From the NCBI GenBank assembly GCA_016721425.1, contig JADKID010000038.1, positions 744,001 to 808,000 on the forward strand: a stretch of 64,000 bases of DNA, written 5' to 3'. The notes beneath the pieces were generated by a model. The model was not told the origin of the DNA and ran no database searches. It saw only the letters and a program-made list of their open reading frames with translations. The position numbers were made by a program, and so were the translations under genes. The DNA is from Bryobacterales bacterium. Its GTDB lineage: Bacteria; Acidobacteriota; Terriglobia; Bryobacterales; Bryobacteraceae. Shown here piece by piece: positions 34,967-44,278 of the stretch; position 1 is the first letter of the stretch; each line of letters opens with the position of its first letter.

Positions 34967-35859
34967 TTGCACCGTATCTCCGCGCTCTCGAAGAGGAGAG
35001 CATCTACATCCTGCGCGAGGTGGCCGCCGAGTTTGCGCGGCCCGCTCTGCTCTATTCCATCGGCAAGGATTCTTCGGTGCTGCTGCGCCTGGCGATGAAG
35101 GCGTTTCACCCGGCCAAACCGCCATTCCCGCTGCTCCACGTCGATACGTCCTTCAAGTTCCGGGAGATGGTGGAGTTTCGTGACGAGACCGCGCGCCGGC
35201 TGGGCCTGCGCCTGATTGTCCATACCAATCAGCAGGCTCTGGACGCGGGTGCGGGCCCCTACGCTATGGGTACGCAGAAGTGCTGCCATTTTCTTAAGAC
35301 GCGCGCGCTGCTGGACGCACTGGCGCTGAACGAGATCGATGCAGCCATTGGCGGAGCGCGGCGCGAAGAGGAGAAATCCCGCGCCAAGGAGCGCATCTAC
35401 TCATTCCGCGATTCGTTCGGACAGTGGGACCCCAAGAACCAGCGGCCCGAGCTGTGGCGGCTGTATAACGGCAGAATTGAGAAGGGCGAGAGCATTCGCG
35501 TGTTCCCGCTTTCCAACTGGACCGAACTCGACGTCTGGCAGTACATCCAGGCCGAAGAGATCCCGGTGGTGCCGCTGTATTTCGCGCAGCCGCGCCAGAT
35601 GCTGATCCGGCGGGGCATGCTGATCGCTCTGGATTATCCAGTACCGCCGGAGCCGGGCGACCGCATTGAGAACGTCATGTGCCGCATGCGCTCGCTGGGC
35701 TGCACGCACTGCACCGGCGCCATCCGCTCGGAGGCCGCCACGGTGGCAGACATCATCGACGAGCTCCAGTTGTTCCGCCGCTCGGAGCGGGAGAATCGTC
35801 TGATCGATCACGATCAGGAAGGCTCCATGGAGCTCAAGAAACGCGAGGGGTACTTCTGA
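34963..35859 (+). CDS. cysD: Sulfate adenylyltransferase small subunit
   Basis: A 298-residue PAPS-reductase-fold protein. The PP-loop-like motif YSIGKDSSVLL is at about residues 31-41, then HVDTSFKF, HTN, GTQKCCHFLK and the C-terminal LGCTHCTGAI. CysD makes APS from ATP and sulfate, driven by GTP hydrolysis in CysN. It starts at the ATG overlapping the tauE stop and ends overlapping the cysNC start (TGATG), so all three are translationally coupled. Confidence 0.95.
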   Translation: MIAPYLRALEEESIYILREVAAEFARPALLYSIGKDSSVLLRLAMKAFHPAKPPFPLLHVDTSFKFREMVEFRDETARRLGLRLIVHTNQQALDAGAGPYAMGTQKCCHFLKTRALLDALALNEIDAAIGGARREEEKSRAKERIYSFRDSFGQWDPKNQRPELWRLYNGRIEKGESIRVFPLSNWTELDVWQYIQAEEIPVVPLYFAQPRQMLIRRGMLIALDYPVPPEPGDRIENVMCRMRSLGCTHCTGAIRSEAATVADIIDELQLFRRSERENRLIDHDQEGSMELKKREGYF

Positions 35860-37682
35860 TGCGCGCGGAGAACTCCGGCGCCGGGCTGCTGCGCTTCATT
35901 ACGGCCGGCAGCGTGGATGATGGCAAGTCCACGCTGATCGGGCGGTTGTTGCACGATAGCGACGGGGTCTATGACGATCAACTGGAGTGGGTGAAAAAGG
36001 CCAGCGCGACGGCGGCCGGCGGCTTGGATCTCTCCTACTTCACCGACGGCCTGCGGGCTGAGCGGGAGCAGGGCATCACCATCGACGTGGCCTATCGCCA
36101 CTTCGCGACCAAGAGGCGGCGTTTCATCATCGCCGATACGCCGGGGCACGAGCAGTACACGCGCAACATGGTGACGGGCGCCTCCACCGCGGATCTGGCC
36201 GTGCTGCTGATTGATGCGCGGCAGGGCGTGCTGCCGCAATCGCGCCGCCATGCCTATCTCAGCGCGCTGGTGGGCATCCGGCGTGTCGCCGTGGCCGTCA
36301 ACAAGATGGATCTCCAGGGTTATCGCCAGGACGTCTTCGAACAGATCCGGCTGCGCTTCCTGGAATGGCTGGCGCCGCTCGGATTTGTGGAGCCGTGCTT
36401 CATTCCGGTCTCCGCGCTGGGTGGGGATTGCATCGTGGAGCGCAGCACGCGGATGGAGTGGTACACCGGCCCTACGTTGCTGGAATATCTGGAAACCGTC
36501 ACCATCCCCGCGCCCGAATCGAATGGCGGTGTGCGTTTCCCCGTACAACTGGTGACCCGCGCCGGCGGCGATTTTCGTGGGTACGCCGGCCAACTCGCCG
36601 CCGGCGCTCTGCGGGTGGGCGATCCGCTGGTGGCGCTGCCTTCCGGGCTGCGAACCCAGATATCCTCCATCGTGACCTATGACGGTGATCCCGCAGAGGC
36701 CGCGGCGCCGGCGGCGCTCACGCTGTGCCTCGCCCATGAGATCGATCTGAGCCGCGGCGATATGCTGGCCGATCCCGCCCAACCGCCGGCGGTGGGCCGC
36801 GATTTCCGGGCCACGCTCGTCTCTCTGGCCGCGCAGCCGCTGCACTGCGATACGCCCTACCTGCTCAAGCACACCACCCGGTTGGTTTGCGCCAGCCTAC
36901 GGAGCATCGCGCACCGTGTGGATATCGAGACGCTCCAGCCGGTGCCCAGCCAGGAGCTGCGTCTGAACGATATTGCCGAGGTGGTGATTCAGACGCATCA
37001 GCCTCTGTACTTCGACACCTATCAGGACAACCGTGTCACGGGGAGCTTCATCCTGATCGACATGCTCAGCAACCAGACCATTGCCTGCGGTATGATCCGC
37101 GAGGATCTCACGGCTTCCGGGTCTCAGATTCCACGCATGGCGAAACCAGTTCATAGTGGTCTCACGGTCTGGCTGACCGGCCTCAGCGGCGCGGGCAAGT
37201 CCACCATCAGCAATGGGGTCTACCAGGTGCTGGCCGCGCGCGGCTGGCAACTGGAGATGCTGGACGGCGACGTCGTGCGCCAGCACCTGAGCAAGGGCCT
37301 GGGCTTCAGCCGCGAAGACCGCGACGAGAATATCCGGCGCATCGGATTCGTCGCGGGGCTGCTCACCCGCAATCACGTCATCACCATCGTGGCGGCCATT
37401 TCGCCGTATCGCGAGACGCGGGCGCAGGTGCGGGCGTCCATTGGGAGCTTCCTGGAGGTCTATGTGAACGCGCCGATCGGCGTGTGCGCGGAGCGCGACC
37501 CCAAGGGGTTATACGAAAAGGCGCGCACCGGCCAACTGCGCGGCATGACGGGCATCGACGATCCGTACGAAGAGCCGCTGTCGCCGGATCTGGAGTGTCG
37601 CACGGATCTGGAGACTCTGCCTGAAAGCGTCGCCAAGGTAGTGGCGGCCATTGAGCGCGTGTTGGAGTGGCGGGAAGCCTGA
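35859..37682 (+). CDS. cysNC: Bifunctional sulfate adenylyltransferase large subunit / adenylylsulfate kinase
   Basis: A 607-residue fusion. The CysN part (about 1-430) is an EF-Tu-like GTPase: GSVDDGKST, ADTPGHEQ, NKMD. The CysC part (about 435-607) begins at GLTVWLTGLSGAGKST (P-loop, about 441) and has LDGDVVRQ and GFSREDRDENIRR. The product turns sulfate into PAPS with CysD, as NodPQ does. No PAPS reductase (cysH) or sulfotransferase lies in the window, so the fate of PAPS (assimilation or sulfation) is open. Confidence 0.95.
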   Translation: MRAENSGAGLLRFITAGSVDDGKSTLIGRLLHDSDGVYDDQLEWVKKASATAAGGLDLSYFTDGLRAEREQGITIDVAYRHFATKRRRFIIADTPGHEQYTRNMVTGASTADLAVLLIDARQGVLPQSRRHAYLSALVGIRRVAVAVNKMDLQGYRQDVFEQIRLRFLEWLAPLGFVEPCFIPVSALGGDCIVERSTRMEWYTGPTLLEYLETVTIPAPESNGGVRFPVQLVTRAGGDFRGYAGQLAAGALRVGDPLVALPSGLRTQISSIVTYDGDPAEAAAPAALTLCLAHEIDLSRGDMLADPAQPPAVGRDFRATLVSLAAQPLHCDTPYLLKHTTRLVCASLRSIAHRVDIETLQPVPSQELRLNDIAEVVIQTHQPLYFDTYQDNRVTGSFILIDMLSNQTIACGMIREDLTASGSQIPRMAKPVHSGLTVWLTGLSGAGKSTISNGVYQVLAARGWQLEMLDGDVVRQHLSKGLGFSREDRDENIRRIGFVAGLLTRNHVITIVAAISPYRETRAQVRASIGSFLEVYVNAPIGVCAERDPKGLYEKARTGQLRGMTGIDDPYEEPLSPDLECRTDLETLPESVAKVVAAIERVLEWREA

Positions 37683-38159
37683 CCGGCCGCCCTTTCCGCG
37701 CGGCTCCATGCGTCGGTGGGCACTTCGCCAGGAAGTTTGTTTCATCCCGAGACACTGGCGAAAAGAAGGCGCATTTTTTTGCGCGGACATCGGTTGGTGC
37801 AGCTGTTCACCGCGCGGAACTTCTGTTTGAATTGAATCTGGTGATCGATGGACTGAGTTGAAAGCAGGCGATGAGGCCGTGCAGCGCCTTCTTTATCCTC
37901 CCCGCTTGGGCGCCGGACCGATTGGCAGTGCCGGCGCTCCCTTTTCCGTATGCCATGCGCCCTTGACCGCTCAGGAGTTCCACACCGCACGATCCGGGAC
38001 GCCGAGGCGGCTTGCGGTGGCGCTGATATTTGGGCGGGGTGGCACGCAGGTTCGCGGGCCTGTGTGTGGCGTGGACCAGCAGGAAAGTGGAAGGAAAGAC
38101 TCGCAGGAGGAGAAGAGGCCGGCTTGCCTGTCGGGGGAGGGAAGCCGGCCTGAGCGGGA
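37683..38159. other. Intergenic region with no recognised gene
   Basis: About 480 bases after cysNC hold no credible gene on either strand. An 8-bp inverted repeat ttcgccag/ctggcgaa lies at about 37726-37763, and a T-loop hairpin gcgca-t-rich-tgcgc at about 37769-37786; neither has a terminator-like tail. The right part adjoins a hairpin belonging to the receptor remnant. Confidence 0.45.
38117..38150 (-). terminator. Hairpin downstream of the receptor remnant
   Basis: Read on the minus strand, ggccggctt and aagccggcc form a 9-bp stem with a 16-base loop, followed by the T-rich run tcttctcctcc. It starts 10 bases after the stop of the TonB-receptor remnant and is best explained as that gene's old terminator. 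Confidence 0.5.
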
Positions 38160-38419
38160 TCAAGAGGCGATCTTGGAGCCGAGCTCAGCCATGCGCCAGG
38201 CGCCGATGACGGTGTCGCGGATGCGGTAGTGGGGAAACCGAAGGTGGGCGGGTTGGTCCTGTTGATGGCGTTGCCGCGCAGTTCCAGGGAGAAGCGCTCG
38301 GCGAGCATGGTGCGCTTGAGGAATGAGGCATCCAGGACGAAGGAGCCTGGTCCACGGAGGTAACTGTGGCCTGTGTTGCGGGGCTCACCCAGGGCGGGTC
38401 TTCGCGTCGAGGTCGTGTG
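38160..38419 (-). pseudogene. C-terminal remnant of an Oar-like TonB-dependent receptor
   Basis: Read on the minus strand from about 38419, one frame gives LRGPGSFVLDASFLKRTML, then AERFSLELRGNAIN and PPTFGFP. This matches the intact receptor at 50835-54440 (LRGPGAFNMDASFLKRTML, ERFSLELRGDAIN, TPTFGAP). After 38231 the match moves to another frame (YRIRDTVIGAWRMAELGSK, then TGA at 38160-38162), parallel to the intact YGRIRDTVISGSRKVQLGAK. About 10 residues are missing at the shift. Everything upstream of about 85 residues from the end is gone; the ECF sigma gene occupies the neighbouring space. A dead duplicate is the simplest explanation. Confidence 0.85.
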
Positions 38420-38500
38420 GGCAAGCGCTGCGGCGGCAGCGGCCCTCGTCTCCGGGGGCGAACGCAACGGCCGGTTGCCCTGCTGTGTAAGATAAACGGT

Positions 38501-39025
38501 GTGCCTCACGAAGCCGATGTTGCAGCTGTCTACGGCGAACTGCACAAGATCGCGGTTATTCACCTCAGCCGTTCCGTGCGTCAGCCCAGTCTCCAGGCGA
38601 CGCAACTGATTCACGAAGCATGGCTCCGTCTGGCTGGTCAAGGGTGGAAGAGCCGGACTCATTTCCTGGCGCTCGCATCCCGTACGATGCGCATGGTTCT
38701 CATTGATACCATCCGTGCGCGAATGGCGCAGAAGCGTCAAGGGGAGTGGGAGCGGCTCGATTGGGCTCCGGGCGTCGAGTTCGAGGGCGCCAGCTTTTCT
38801 CTCCCGATGGAACGCATCATTGAAGTGGATCTCGCGCTCACCGAGCTCGCCCGGAAGGACGAACGCAAGGCGCGCGTGGTGGAGATGCGGTTTTTTGGCG
38901 GACTCGAATTTCCCGAAATCGCCGAGGCCCTGGAGGTTTCCATCTCCACCGTCAAGCGGGACTGGGAGTTCTCCCGTTCCTGGCTGTTCAGCCGGTTGTC
39001 CGCCGGAGAACGGCCCGGCGGCTGA
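38501..39025 (+). CDS. ECF-like sigma factor (TIGR02999 type)
   Basis: A 174-residue RNA polymerase sigma factor of the Acidobacteria/Planctomycetes ECF group. Region 2 includes PSLQATQLIHEAWLRL and HFLALASRTMRMVLID; region 4 includes ARVVEMRFFGGLEFPEIAEALEVSISTVKRDW. GTG 38501 is the probable start (family starts shortly before this); the frame upstream passes through the receptor remnant. Genes of this group often lie beside serine/threonine kinases with TPRs, as here, where the kinase gene converges on it with a 19-base gap. The signal route is unknown. Confidence 0.88.
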   Translation: MPHEADVAAVYGELHKIAVIHLSRSVRQPSLQATQLIHEAWLRLAGQGWKSRTHFLALASRTMRMVLIDTIRARMAQKRQGEWERLDWAPGVEFEGASFSLPMERIIEVDLALTELARKDERKARVVEMRFFGGLEFPEIAEALEVSISTVKRDWEFSRSWLFSRLSAGERPGG

Positions 39026-39044
39026 GCCCTCGCCTGGCGGGAGC

Positions 39045-41429
39045 CTAGTTTCTGCAGGAGGCGTCGAGCTTGGTGGCCTGCGCTACCTGCTTATCCACCG
39101 ACTTGCCTAGCCCCTTGACCGGCCCTTTCACGAACTCCAGGGTTTCCTTGGCGAGCGCGCAGGCGCGATTCCGGTTCTTCACGGCCTCGTAGCTCAAGGC
39201 GAGGTCCATGGAACTGAAGATGACCTCCCGGTTTGCCATCACGTTTGCCGGATCCAGCTTCTGCAGCCGGCGCGCCTCGCCCAGCGCCTCCTCGCCGAGG
39301 CGGATGGCGTCCGGATAGCGTCCCCAATCGCGGTATGTGTCGGCCAGCCGGTCCTTTGCCGAGGCCACGCGGAGCGCGGCAATCACACTCTTAGGATCTT
39401 CGGCGGCGATCTCGAGGCGCATCGTCAGGGCCCGCTGAAGCAAACTGACCGCCTGTTCCATGTGCCCGGCACGGCGTTCGACAACGGCCAGCAGCACCGC
39501 GTCGCCGGCCACGTTGGCGCGGGCGTTTCGCGGATCCTTGAGAAGTCGAGCCTCATCGAGCCTCAGGGCCTCCCGCGCATGGGCTCCCGCGCCGGGATAG
39601 TCTTTCTGGGTGTACAGCGCGCTGCCGATCCACTGGTGGGCCTCCGCCAGCCGCTGCTGCCGTTTCAGACTGTCCGGATCCTCATCGTAGAGCGCCTGGC
39701 GTAATTCGACGTTTCGCTTGAATAGGGGGATTGCCTTGTCGTTTGAGGAGTGGCCCTGGTAGGCTGCGGCCAGTTGCTTGGTGACGAAGGCGAGCCGCTC
39801 CTTGTTCTCCAGATTGGCCGGGTTTGCCGCCACCAGCTTTTCTGCGAGCATTACCGCTTCCTGTCCCAGCGGGATCGCCTTCGCCGCCTCGCCCCGCAGA
39901 GTGTATGCTGTGGTGGCATAGTCGAGCCCGTCGATGAGCACCCGTTGTGCCGCCACGTTGCCGGGGTTGCCGGCGCACAACCGCCTGGCCACCTCGATGG
40001 CCTGCAGAGCGCGCGCTAGCGCATCGCCGGAGCGGCCCAGGCTGGCGCCGCCGAAATCCTTGCCCTGAATCTCCGATAACCGCAGAAAGCCGCGGGCCAC
40101 GTCGAGTTGCACATCCTCGCTGGCGTTGGTGTCCCGTGCCAACGCGTCCAGGTATTCCAGACTGCGGTCCACAATCAGCTTGCGGGCGCCCAGAGAACCG
40201 GGCAGCGGCAGCACGGCGTCGTGCAACTCAAACATGACCGAGCGCGCGAGACGCCTTACCTGCTCGAACCGTGTGCTGGCCAGACGTGCCTGCCAGATGG
40301 CGACACCGGTGGTGACGGCCAATGCCGCGACCGCCAGCGTGGCGGCGCCGACGGCGAGTTTGTTCCGCGCGATGAACTTGCCGGCCCGGTAGCCCCACGT
40401 GGGCTCCCTCGCCTCAATCGGCATCCCGTCCAGATACCGTTCGACATCTCTGGCGAGAGCGCCGGCGGATTCGTAACGTTCGGCCGGATCGCGGCGCAGT
40501 GCCTTTCCGGCAATCACGGCGAGGTCCCCCTGCATCGGGATTGCGGTCACCTCTTCGGCTTGCGCTTTGGCCACCACGTCACCCAAGCTGAGCCCGGTGA
40601 AGGAACGCGGCCGCCGCCGGCCCATCATCTCGCACAGCAGAATACCCAACGAGTAGATGTCGGTGGAGGTGGTGACGGGCAGGCCGAGAATCTGCTCCGG
40701 GCTGGCGTAATCCATTGTGTAGGCCTGCACGCCCACCGTCTGTGCTTCCGCCGCATCCGGCCGCAGCATCTTGGCAATGCCGAAATCCAGCAGCTTCACC
40801 ACGCCGTCGGCGGTGATCAGGATGTTGTCCGGCTTGAGGTCGCGGTGCACGATCAACGACCGGTGCGCGTATTGAACTCCGGCGCACATCTGGAGAAAGA
40901 GGCGCAGCTTCTGGGTTTCATTGAGTGCGGCAGAATACTCCGTACACGGTTTCCCCTCGACGTACTCCATGAGGAGAAAGCGAAAGCCCAGCCCGCTGGT
41001 GCCGGCATCGATCAGCCGCGCGATGTTGTGGTGTTCCAGCGCGGCGAGGATCTGCGTTTCCCCGTGCTGCATGGCTGCGTGGGACTGGATCAGGATGACC
41101 TTGATCGCAACGCACTTGGCGAAATCGCCGTCGGTGCGTTCGCCCCGGTAGACGACGCTCATTCCGCCGCGTCCGATCTCCTCAACGGCGCGGTAAGGGC
41201 CAAACGTCTGTCCCCGGAAATCCAGCATCGGCGCCTGCAGGAAATCGCCCATGTCTTGCCGGGCGCCGAGGAGTTGCAGAACCTGGTCTCTGGCCGCGCT
41301 ATCGGCGCCGCACTTGTTCCGCACCCACGCCGCGCGGTCGGCTTCAGGCAGCGTCAGGGCCTCGTTGAAGAGATCCTCTACGCGATTCCAGGTATTCCCG
41401 TCGGTCATGTCGAAATCCGCGGCCTCCAT
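39045..41429 (-). CDS. Serine/threonine protein kinase with TPR domain
   Basis: A 794-residue Hanks-type kinase. The N-terminal ~75 residues are helical. Kinase motifs: GRGGMSVVYRG (about 85), VAIKVI, HRDLKPDN (about 196), DFGIAK, SPEQILG, and D-I-Y-S-L-G. A single membrane helix lies at about 355-376. The extracytosolic part consists of TPR-like repeats to the end. Architecture fits a membrane kinase sensing envelope state. Catalytic residues are all present. It is convergent with the ECF sigma factor, and a functional link is suggested by the recurrent pairing in this lineage. Confidence 0.92.
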   Translation of the reverse strand: MEAADFDMTDGNTWNRVEDLFNEALTLPEADRAAWVRNKCGADSAARDQVLQLLGARQDMGDFLQAPMLDFRGQTFGPYRAVEEIGRGGMSVVYRGERTDGDFAKCVAIKVILIQSHAAMQHGETQILAALEHHNIARLIDAGTSGLGFRFLLMEYVEGKPCTEYSAALNETQKLRLFLQMCAGVQYAHRSLIVHRDLKPDNILITADGVVKLLDFGIAKMLRPDAAEAQTVGVQAYTMDYASPEQILGLPVTTSTDIYSLGILLCEMMGRRRPRSFTGLSLGDVVAKAQAEEVTAIPMQGDLAVIAGKALRRDPAERYESAGALARDVERYLDGMPIEAREPTWGYRAGKFIARNKLAVGAATLAVAALAVTTGVAIWQARLASTRFEQVRRLARSVMFELHDAVLPLPGSLGARKLIVDRSLEYLDALARDTNASEDVQLDVARGFLRLSEIQGKDFGGASLGRSGDALARALQAIEVARRLCAGNPGNVAAQRVLIDGLDYATTAYTLRGEAAKAIPLGQEAVMLAEKLVAANPANLENKERLAFVTKQLAAAYQGHSSNDKAIPLFKRNVELRQALYDEDPDSLKRQQRLAEAHQWIGSALYTQKDYPGAGAHAREALRLDEARLLKDPRNARANVAGDAVLLAVVERRAGHMEQAVSLLQRALTMRLEIAAEDPKSVIAALRVASAKDRLADTYRDWGRYPDAIRLGEEALGEARRLQKLDPANVMANREVIFSSMDLALSYEAVKNRNRACALAKETLEFVKGPVKGLGKSVDKQVAQATKLDASCRN

Positions 41430-41448
41430 ACTGGGCGATGTGATCCAG

Positions 41449-42111
41449 TTAGGATAGCGGATTCCAGCGCTTTCTCAAGCCGAGCAGTACCAGGCCGGCT
41501 CCGGCCATCCACCACGTGACCGGCTCGGGGACTGCCGAGGCTGAGCCATCTGCGTCGAGCTGGAAGTAGAGATTGGAACCGCTCACGCCCGAAGTGGCGC
41601 CGAACGAGGAGTTGCGCACGATGAGAAAGGCGTTGTCGCTGGCGCCGGTTGCGGGCGCCGGTCCATAGACGTTGAGTCCCAAGTCCACGCCGGCCGTCGG
41701 GTTGCGAACCTCCAGGGTGAAGATGAGATCGTTGGGGACCGTGGCGCCAGTGGTGTCGAAGACGAGATCGATGAGGCTCAGCTCGGCGGCGGCCTGGTTT
41801 GTCAGTTCGAAGTCCGGCCCGAGCTGCGCCCCTACCGGGGAGGCTGCGGCGTAGAAGCGCAGGATCGCATCGAAGGAGCCGGCGGTCCCCAGGTTGTAGA
41901 GCTGGACCTGGGCGCGAGTGGTGTCGCGCTCCGTGCCTGCGAGTTGGATCTGGTCGCCGATCTGGACGTAGGGGCCGGCGGCGTAGAACAGGGACTCGCC
42001 CAGATCGGTGGCGGTGTTGCTGTAAATGGTGGCGCTCCAGGCGGTCATGTGCAGGGCGGCGAGGGCCAGGGTCAAGCGAGCCGTTCGGCTATTCATGGTG
42101 GGTATTCTCAT
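41449..42111 (-). CDS. PEP-CTERM sorting domain protein
   Basis: A 220-residue exported protein with a signal peptide (cleavage near AWSA), a beta-rich mature domain and the C-terminal signal VPEPVTWWMAGAGLVLLGLRKRW. It begins 13 bases after the end of the giant DUF11 gene on the same strand, so the two are probably one transcript. Start ATG 42111 is used; ATG 42096 (MNSRTARL) is an alternative. Surface or matrix localisation via exosortase is inferred. Confidence 0.85.
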   Translation of the reverse strand: MRIPTMNSRTARLTLALAALHMTAWSATIYSNTATDLGESLFYAAGPYVQIGDQIQLAGTERDTTRAQVQLYNLGTAGSFDAILRFYAAASPVGAQLGPDFELTNQAAAELSLIDLVFDTTGATVPNDLIFTLEVRNPTAGVDLGLNVYGPAPATGASDNAFLIVRNSSFGATSGVSGSNLYFQLDADGSASAVPEPVTWWMAGAGLVLLGLRKRWNPLS

Positions 42112-42123
42112 TTCTGATTGCCG

Positions 42124-43887
42124 CTATCTGGGGCCCGCTCCGAGGATACGGGGCGTGTAGGTGATCGCCACTGGGCCGAGCCTGGAGAACTCCAGCATCT
42201 GGCTGACAGAAGCGCCGGTGCCGACGGGTCCCATCTCTACGTAAGGACTGCCGGCCGGCGCCGTGACGGCAGTGAAGCCGGATGGGCCGACGAGCGTGAC
42301 GCCCGGAGGCAAAGTGTCGAGCGCCAGTGCGAGGGCTGCGGTGGGTGCGCCGAGGTTGGTGACGGTCACCGTCTGGCGGAATAGGCCGGTGGCGCGGTTG
42401 AACACGATGGCGGATTGGGTCATGGTGACGTTTAGGGCGGTCTGGGCGATCGCCGTGAGATCGTCCACAGAGTTGTTGCCAAGGTTGGTTTCGCCGCCGC
42501 CGGTGACGACTGCGGTGTTAGTCAGTTGGGGCGGCGCGTTGGGGCCAACGTTGACGCGCACGCTGATCGGCGGGTAGGTGGCGCCGGCGGCCAGAGAGTC
42601 GGAGCGGGTGCAGTTGGCCGGTGCGGGCGTGCACGCCCAGCCCGAACCGGAGATCGAGGTCAGGGTCAGTCCCAGCGGCAGTACGTCGGCGGCCGTCACC
42701 ATGCCGGCGGTGGGCCCGGTGCCGCTGTTGGTCACCGAGATGGTGTAGAGCGCTCCGATCTGACCCTGGGTGAACGTGCCGTTGTGCGTCTTATTCACGG
42801 TCAGGTCCGGTACGGGAGGGATGATGACCGTGGCGGGATCGGAGGCCGTGTTGTTACCCGGGGTCGAGTCGCCGCCGCCGCTGACGGTGGCGCGATTGAT
42901 GAGGTTGGCCGGTGCCAACGGCCCGACGTTGGCGGTGACGGTGATGGGCTGGGCGGAGCCTCCGGGCGGGATGATGCCCTGTTGGACTGGAGTGCAACTG
43001 CGGGAGGCGAGGTCACAGGTCCAGTTCTGGCCGCCGGAGATGGCGGTGATGGTCAGCCCGGCGGGTGGGGGGGGGGCGGTGCAGGTGCGGGTGCTGGTGT
43101 TGCAGCTCCAGCCGACGAATGAGCCCATCTCGACGATGGTCATGCCGGCGGGCGGATTCTCGGTGATGGTGATGTTGCCGGTGGGTTCACTCTCGCCGAC
43201 GTTGGTGACGCGCAGTTCGTACCCGGCGCGGAGCTGGCCTTGATAGAAGTCGTTGCGGTGGGTTTTGGTGATGCGGAGATCGGGGCCGGTGGTGTGAGTG
43301 GGATCGGAGGCGGTGTTGTTGCCGGGTGTGGAGTCACCGCCGCCGCTGACGGTGGCCTGGTTGATGAAGTCGGCTGGGGCAGTGATGGCGACGTCGGCGG
43401 TGACGGTGATGGGCTGGGCGGAGCCTCCGGGCGGGATGATGCCCTGTTGGACTGGAGTGCAACTGCGGGAGGCGAGGTCACAGGTCCAGTTCTGGCCGCC
43501 GGAGATGGCGGTGATGGTCAGCCCGGTGGGTGGGTTCTCGGTGACGGTGTAGGAGCCGTAGCTGGGAGCGTCGCCGACGTTGGAGACGAGCAGGGTGTAC
43601 TGCACGCCCTGCTGGCCGCGGGCGAAGTTGCCGACGTGGGATTTGGTGATGGTGAGATCGGGCGAGGCCGGGGTGATGACGGTGGGATCGGAGGCGGTGT
43701 CGTTGGTGTGGTTGGAGTCGCCGGCGGTGCTGACGGTGGCGGTGTTGGTGAGGTTGGCTGCGGCGGTGGGGGAGACGTTGACGGTGACGGTGAGGGGTGT
43801 GGTGTAGGTGGCGGGGGGGGCGGTGCAGGTGCGGGTGCTGGTGTTGCAGTTCCAGCCGATGAATGCGCCCATCTCGACGATGGTCAT
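42124..43887 (-). CDS. C-terminal fragment of the giant DUF11-repeat protein
   Basis: The 587 residues from ATG 43887 contain DUF11 modules (each about 115-125 residues, DLTxTKxHxGxFxxGQ...YTxxVTNxG...ENPPAGLT...NTAxVSxGGD). The last ones diverge from the repeat consensus, and the end (RLGPVAITYTPRIL) carries no sorting or anchor motif. The same frame stays open upstream to about 44308, where one inserted G shifts it from the preceding fragment. An internal in-frame junction at a G10 tract (43067-43076) fuses two half modules. This fragment is part of the gene described under 46113-50015. Confidence 0.75.
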   Translation of the reverse strand: MTIVEMGAFIGWNCNTSTRTCTAPPATYTTPLTVTVNVSPTAAANLTNTATVSTAGDSNHTNDTASDPTVITPASPDLTITKSHVGNFARGQQGVQYTLLVSNVGDAPSYGSYTVTENPPTGLTITAISGGQNWTCDLASRSCTPVQQGIIPPGGSAQPITVTADVAITAPADFINQATVSGGGDSTPGNNTASDPTHTTGPDLRITKTHRNDFYQGQLRAGYELRVTNVGESEPTGNITITENPPAGMTIVEMGSFVGWSCNTSTRTCTAPPPPAGLTITAISGGQNWTCDLASRSCTPVQQGIIPPGGSAQPITVTANVGPLAPANLINRATVSGGGDSTPGNNTASDPATVIIPPVPDLTVNKTHNGTFTQGQIGALYTISVTNSGTGPTAGMVTAADVLPLGLTLTSISGSGWACTPAPANCTRSDSLAAGATYPPISVRVNVGPNAPPQLTNTAVVTGGGETNLGNNSVDDLTAIAQTALNVTMTQSAIVFNRATGLFRQTVTVTNLGAPTAALALALDTLPPGVTLVGPSGFTAVTAPAGSPYVEMGPVGTGASVSQMLEFSRLGPVAITYTPRILGAGPR

Positions 43888-44278
43888 GCCGGCGGGCGGA
43901 TTCTCGGTGATAGTGACGTTGCCGGTGGGTTCACTCTCGCCGACGTTGGTGACGCGCAGTTCGTACCCGGCGCGGAGCTGGCCTTGATAGAAGTCGTTGC
44001 GGTGGGTTTTGGTGATGCGGAGATCTGGGCCGGTGGTGTGAGTGGGATCGGAGGCGGTGTTGTTGCCGGGTGTGGAGTCACCGCCGCCGCTGACGGTGGC
44101 CTGGTTGATGAAGTCGGCGGGGGCGTAGCTGGCGACGTCGGCGGTGACGGTGATGGGCTGGGCGGAGCCTCCGGGCGGGATGATGCCCTGTTGGACGGGA
44201 GTGCAACTGCGGGAGGTGAGGTCACAGGTCCAGTTCTGGCCGCCGGAGATGGCGGTGATGGTCAGCCCGGCGGGTGGG

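Noticed and set aside
37769..37786. gcgca/tgcgc hairpin after cysNC as a terminator
   Set aside because: The T residues are in the loop and no T-tract follows the stem.
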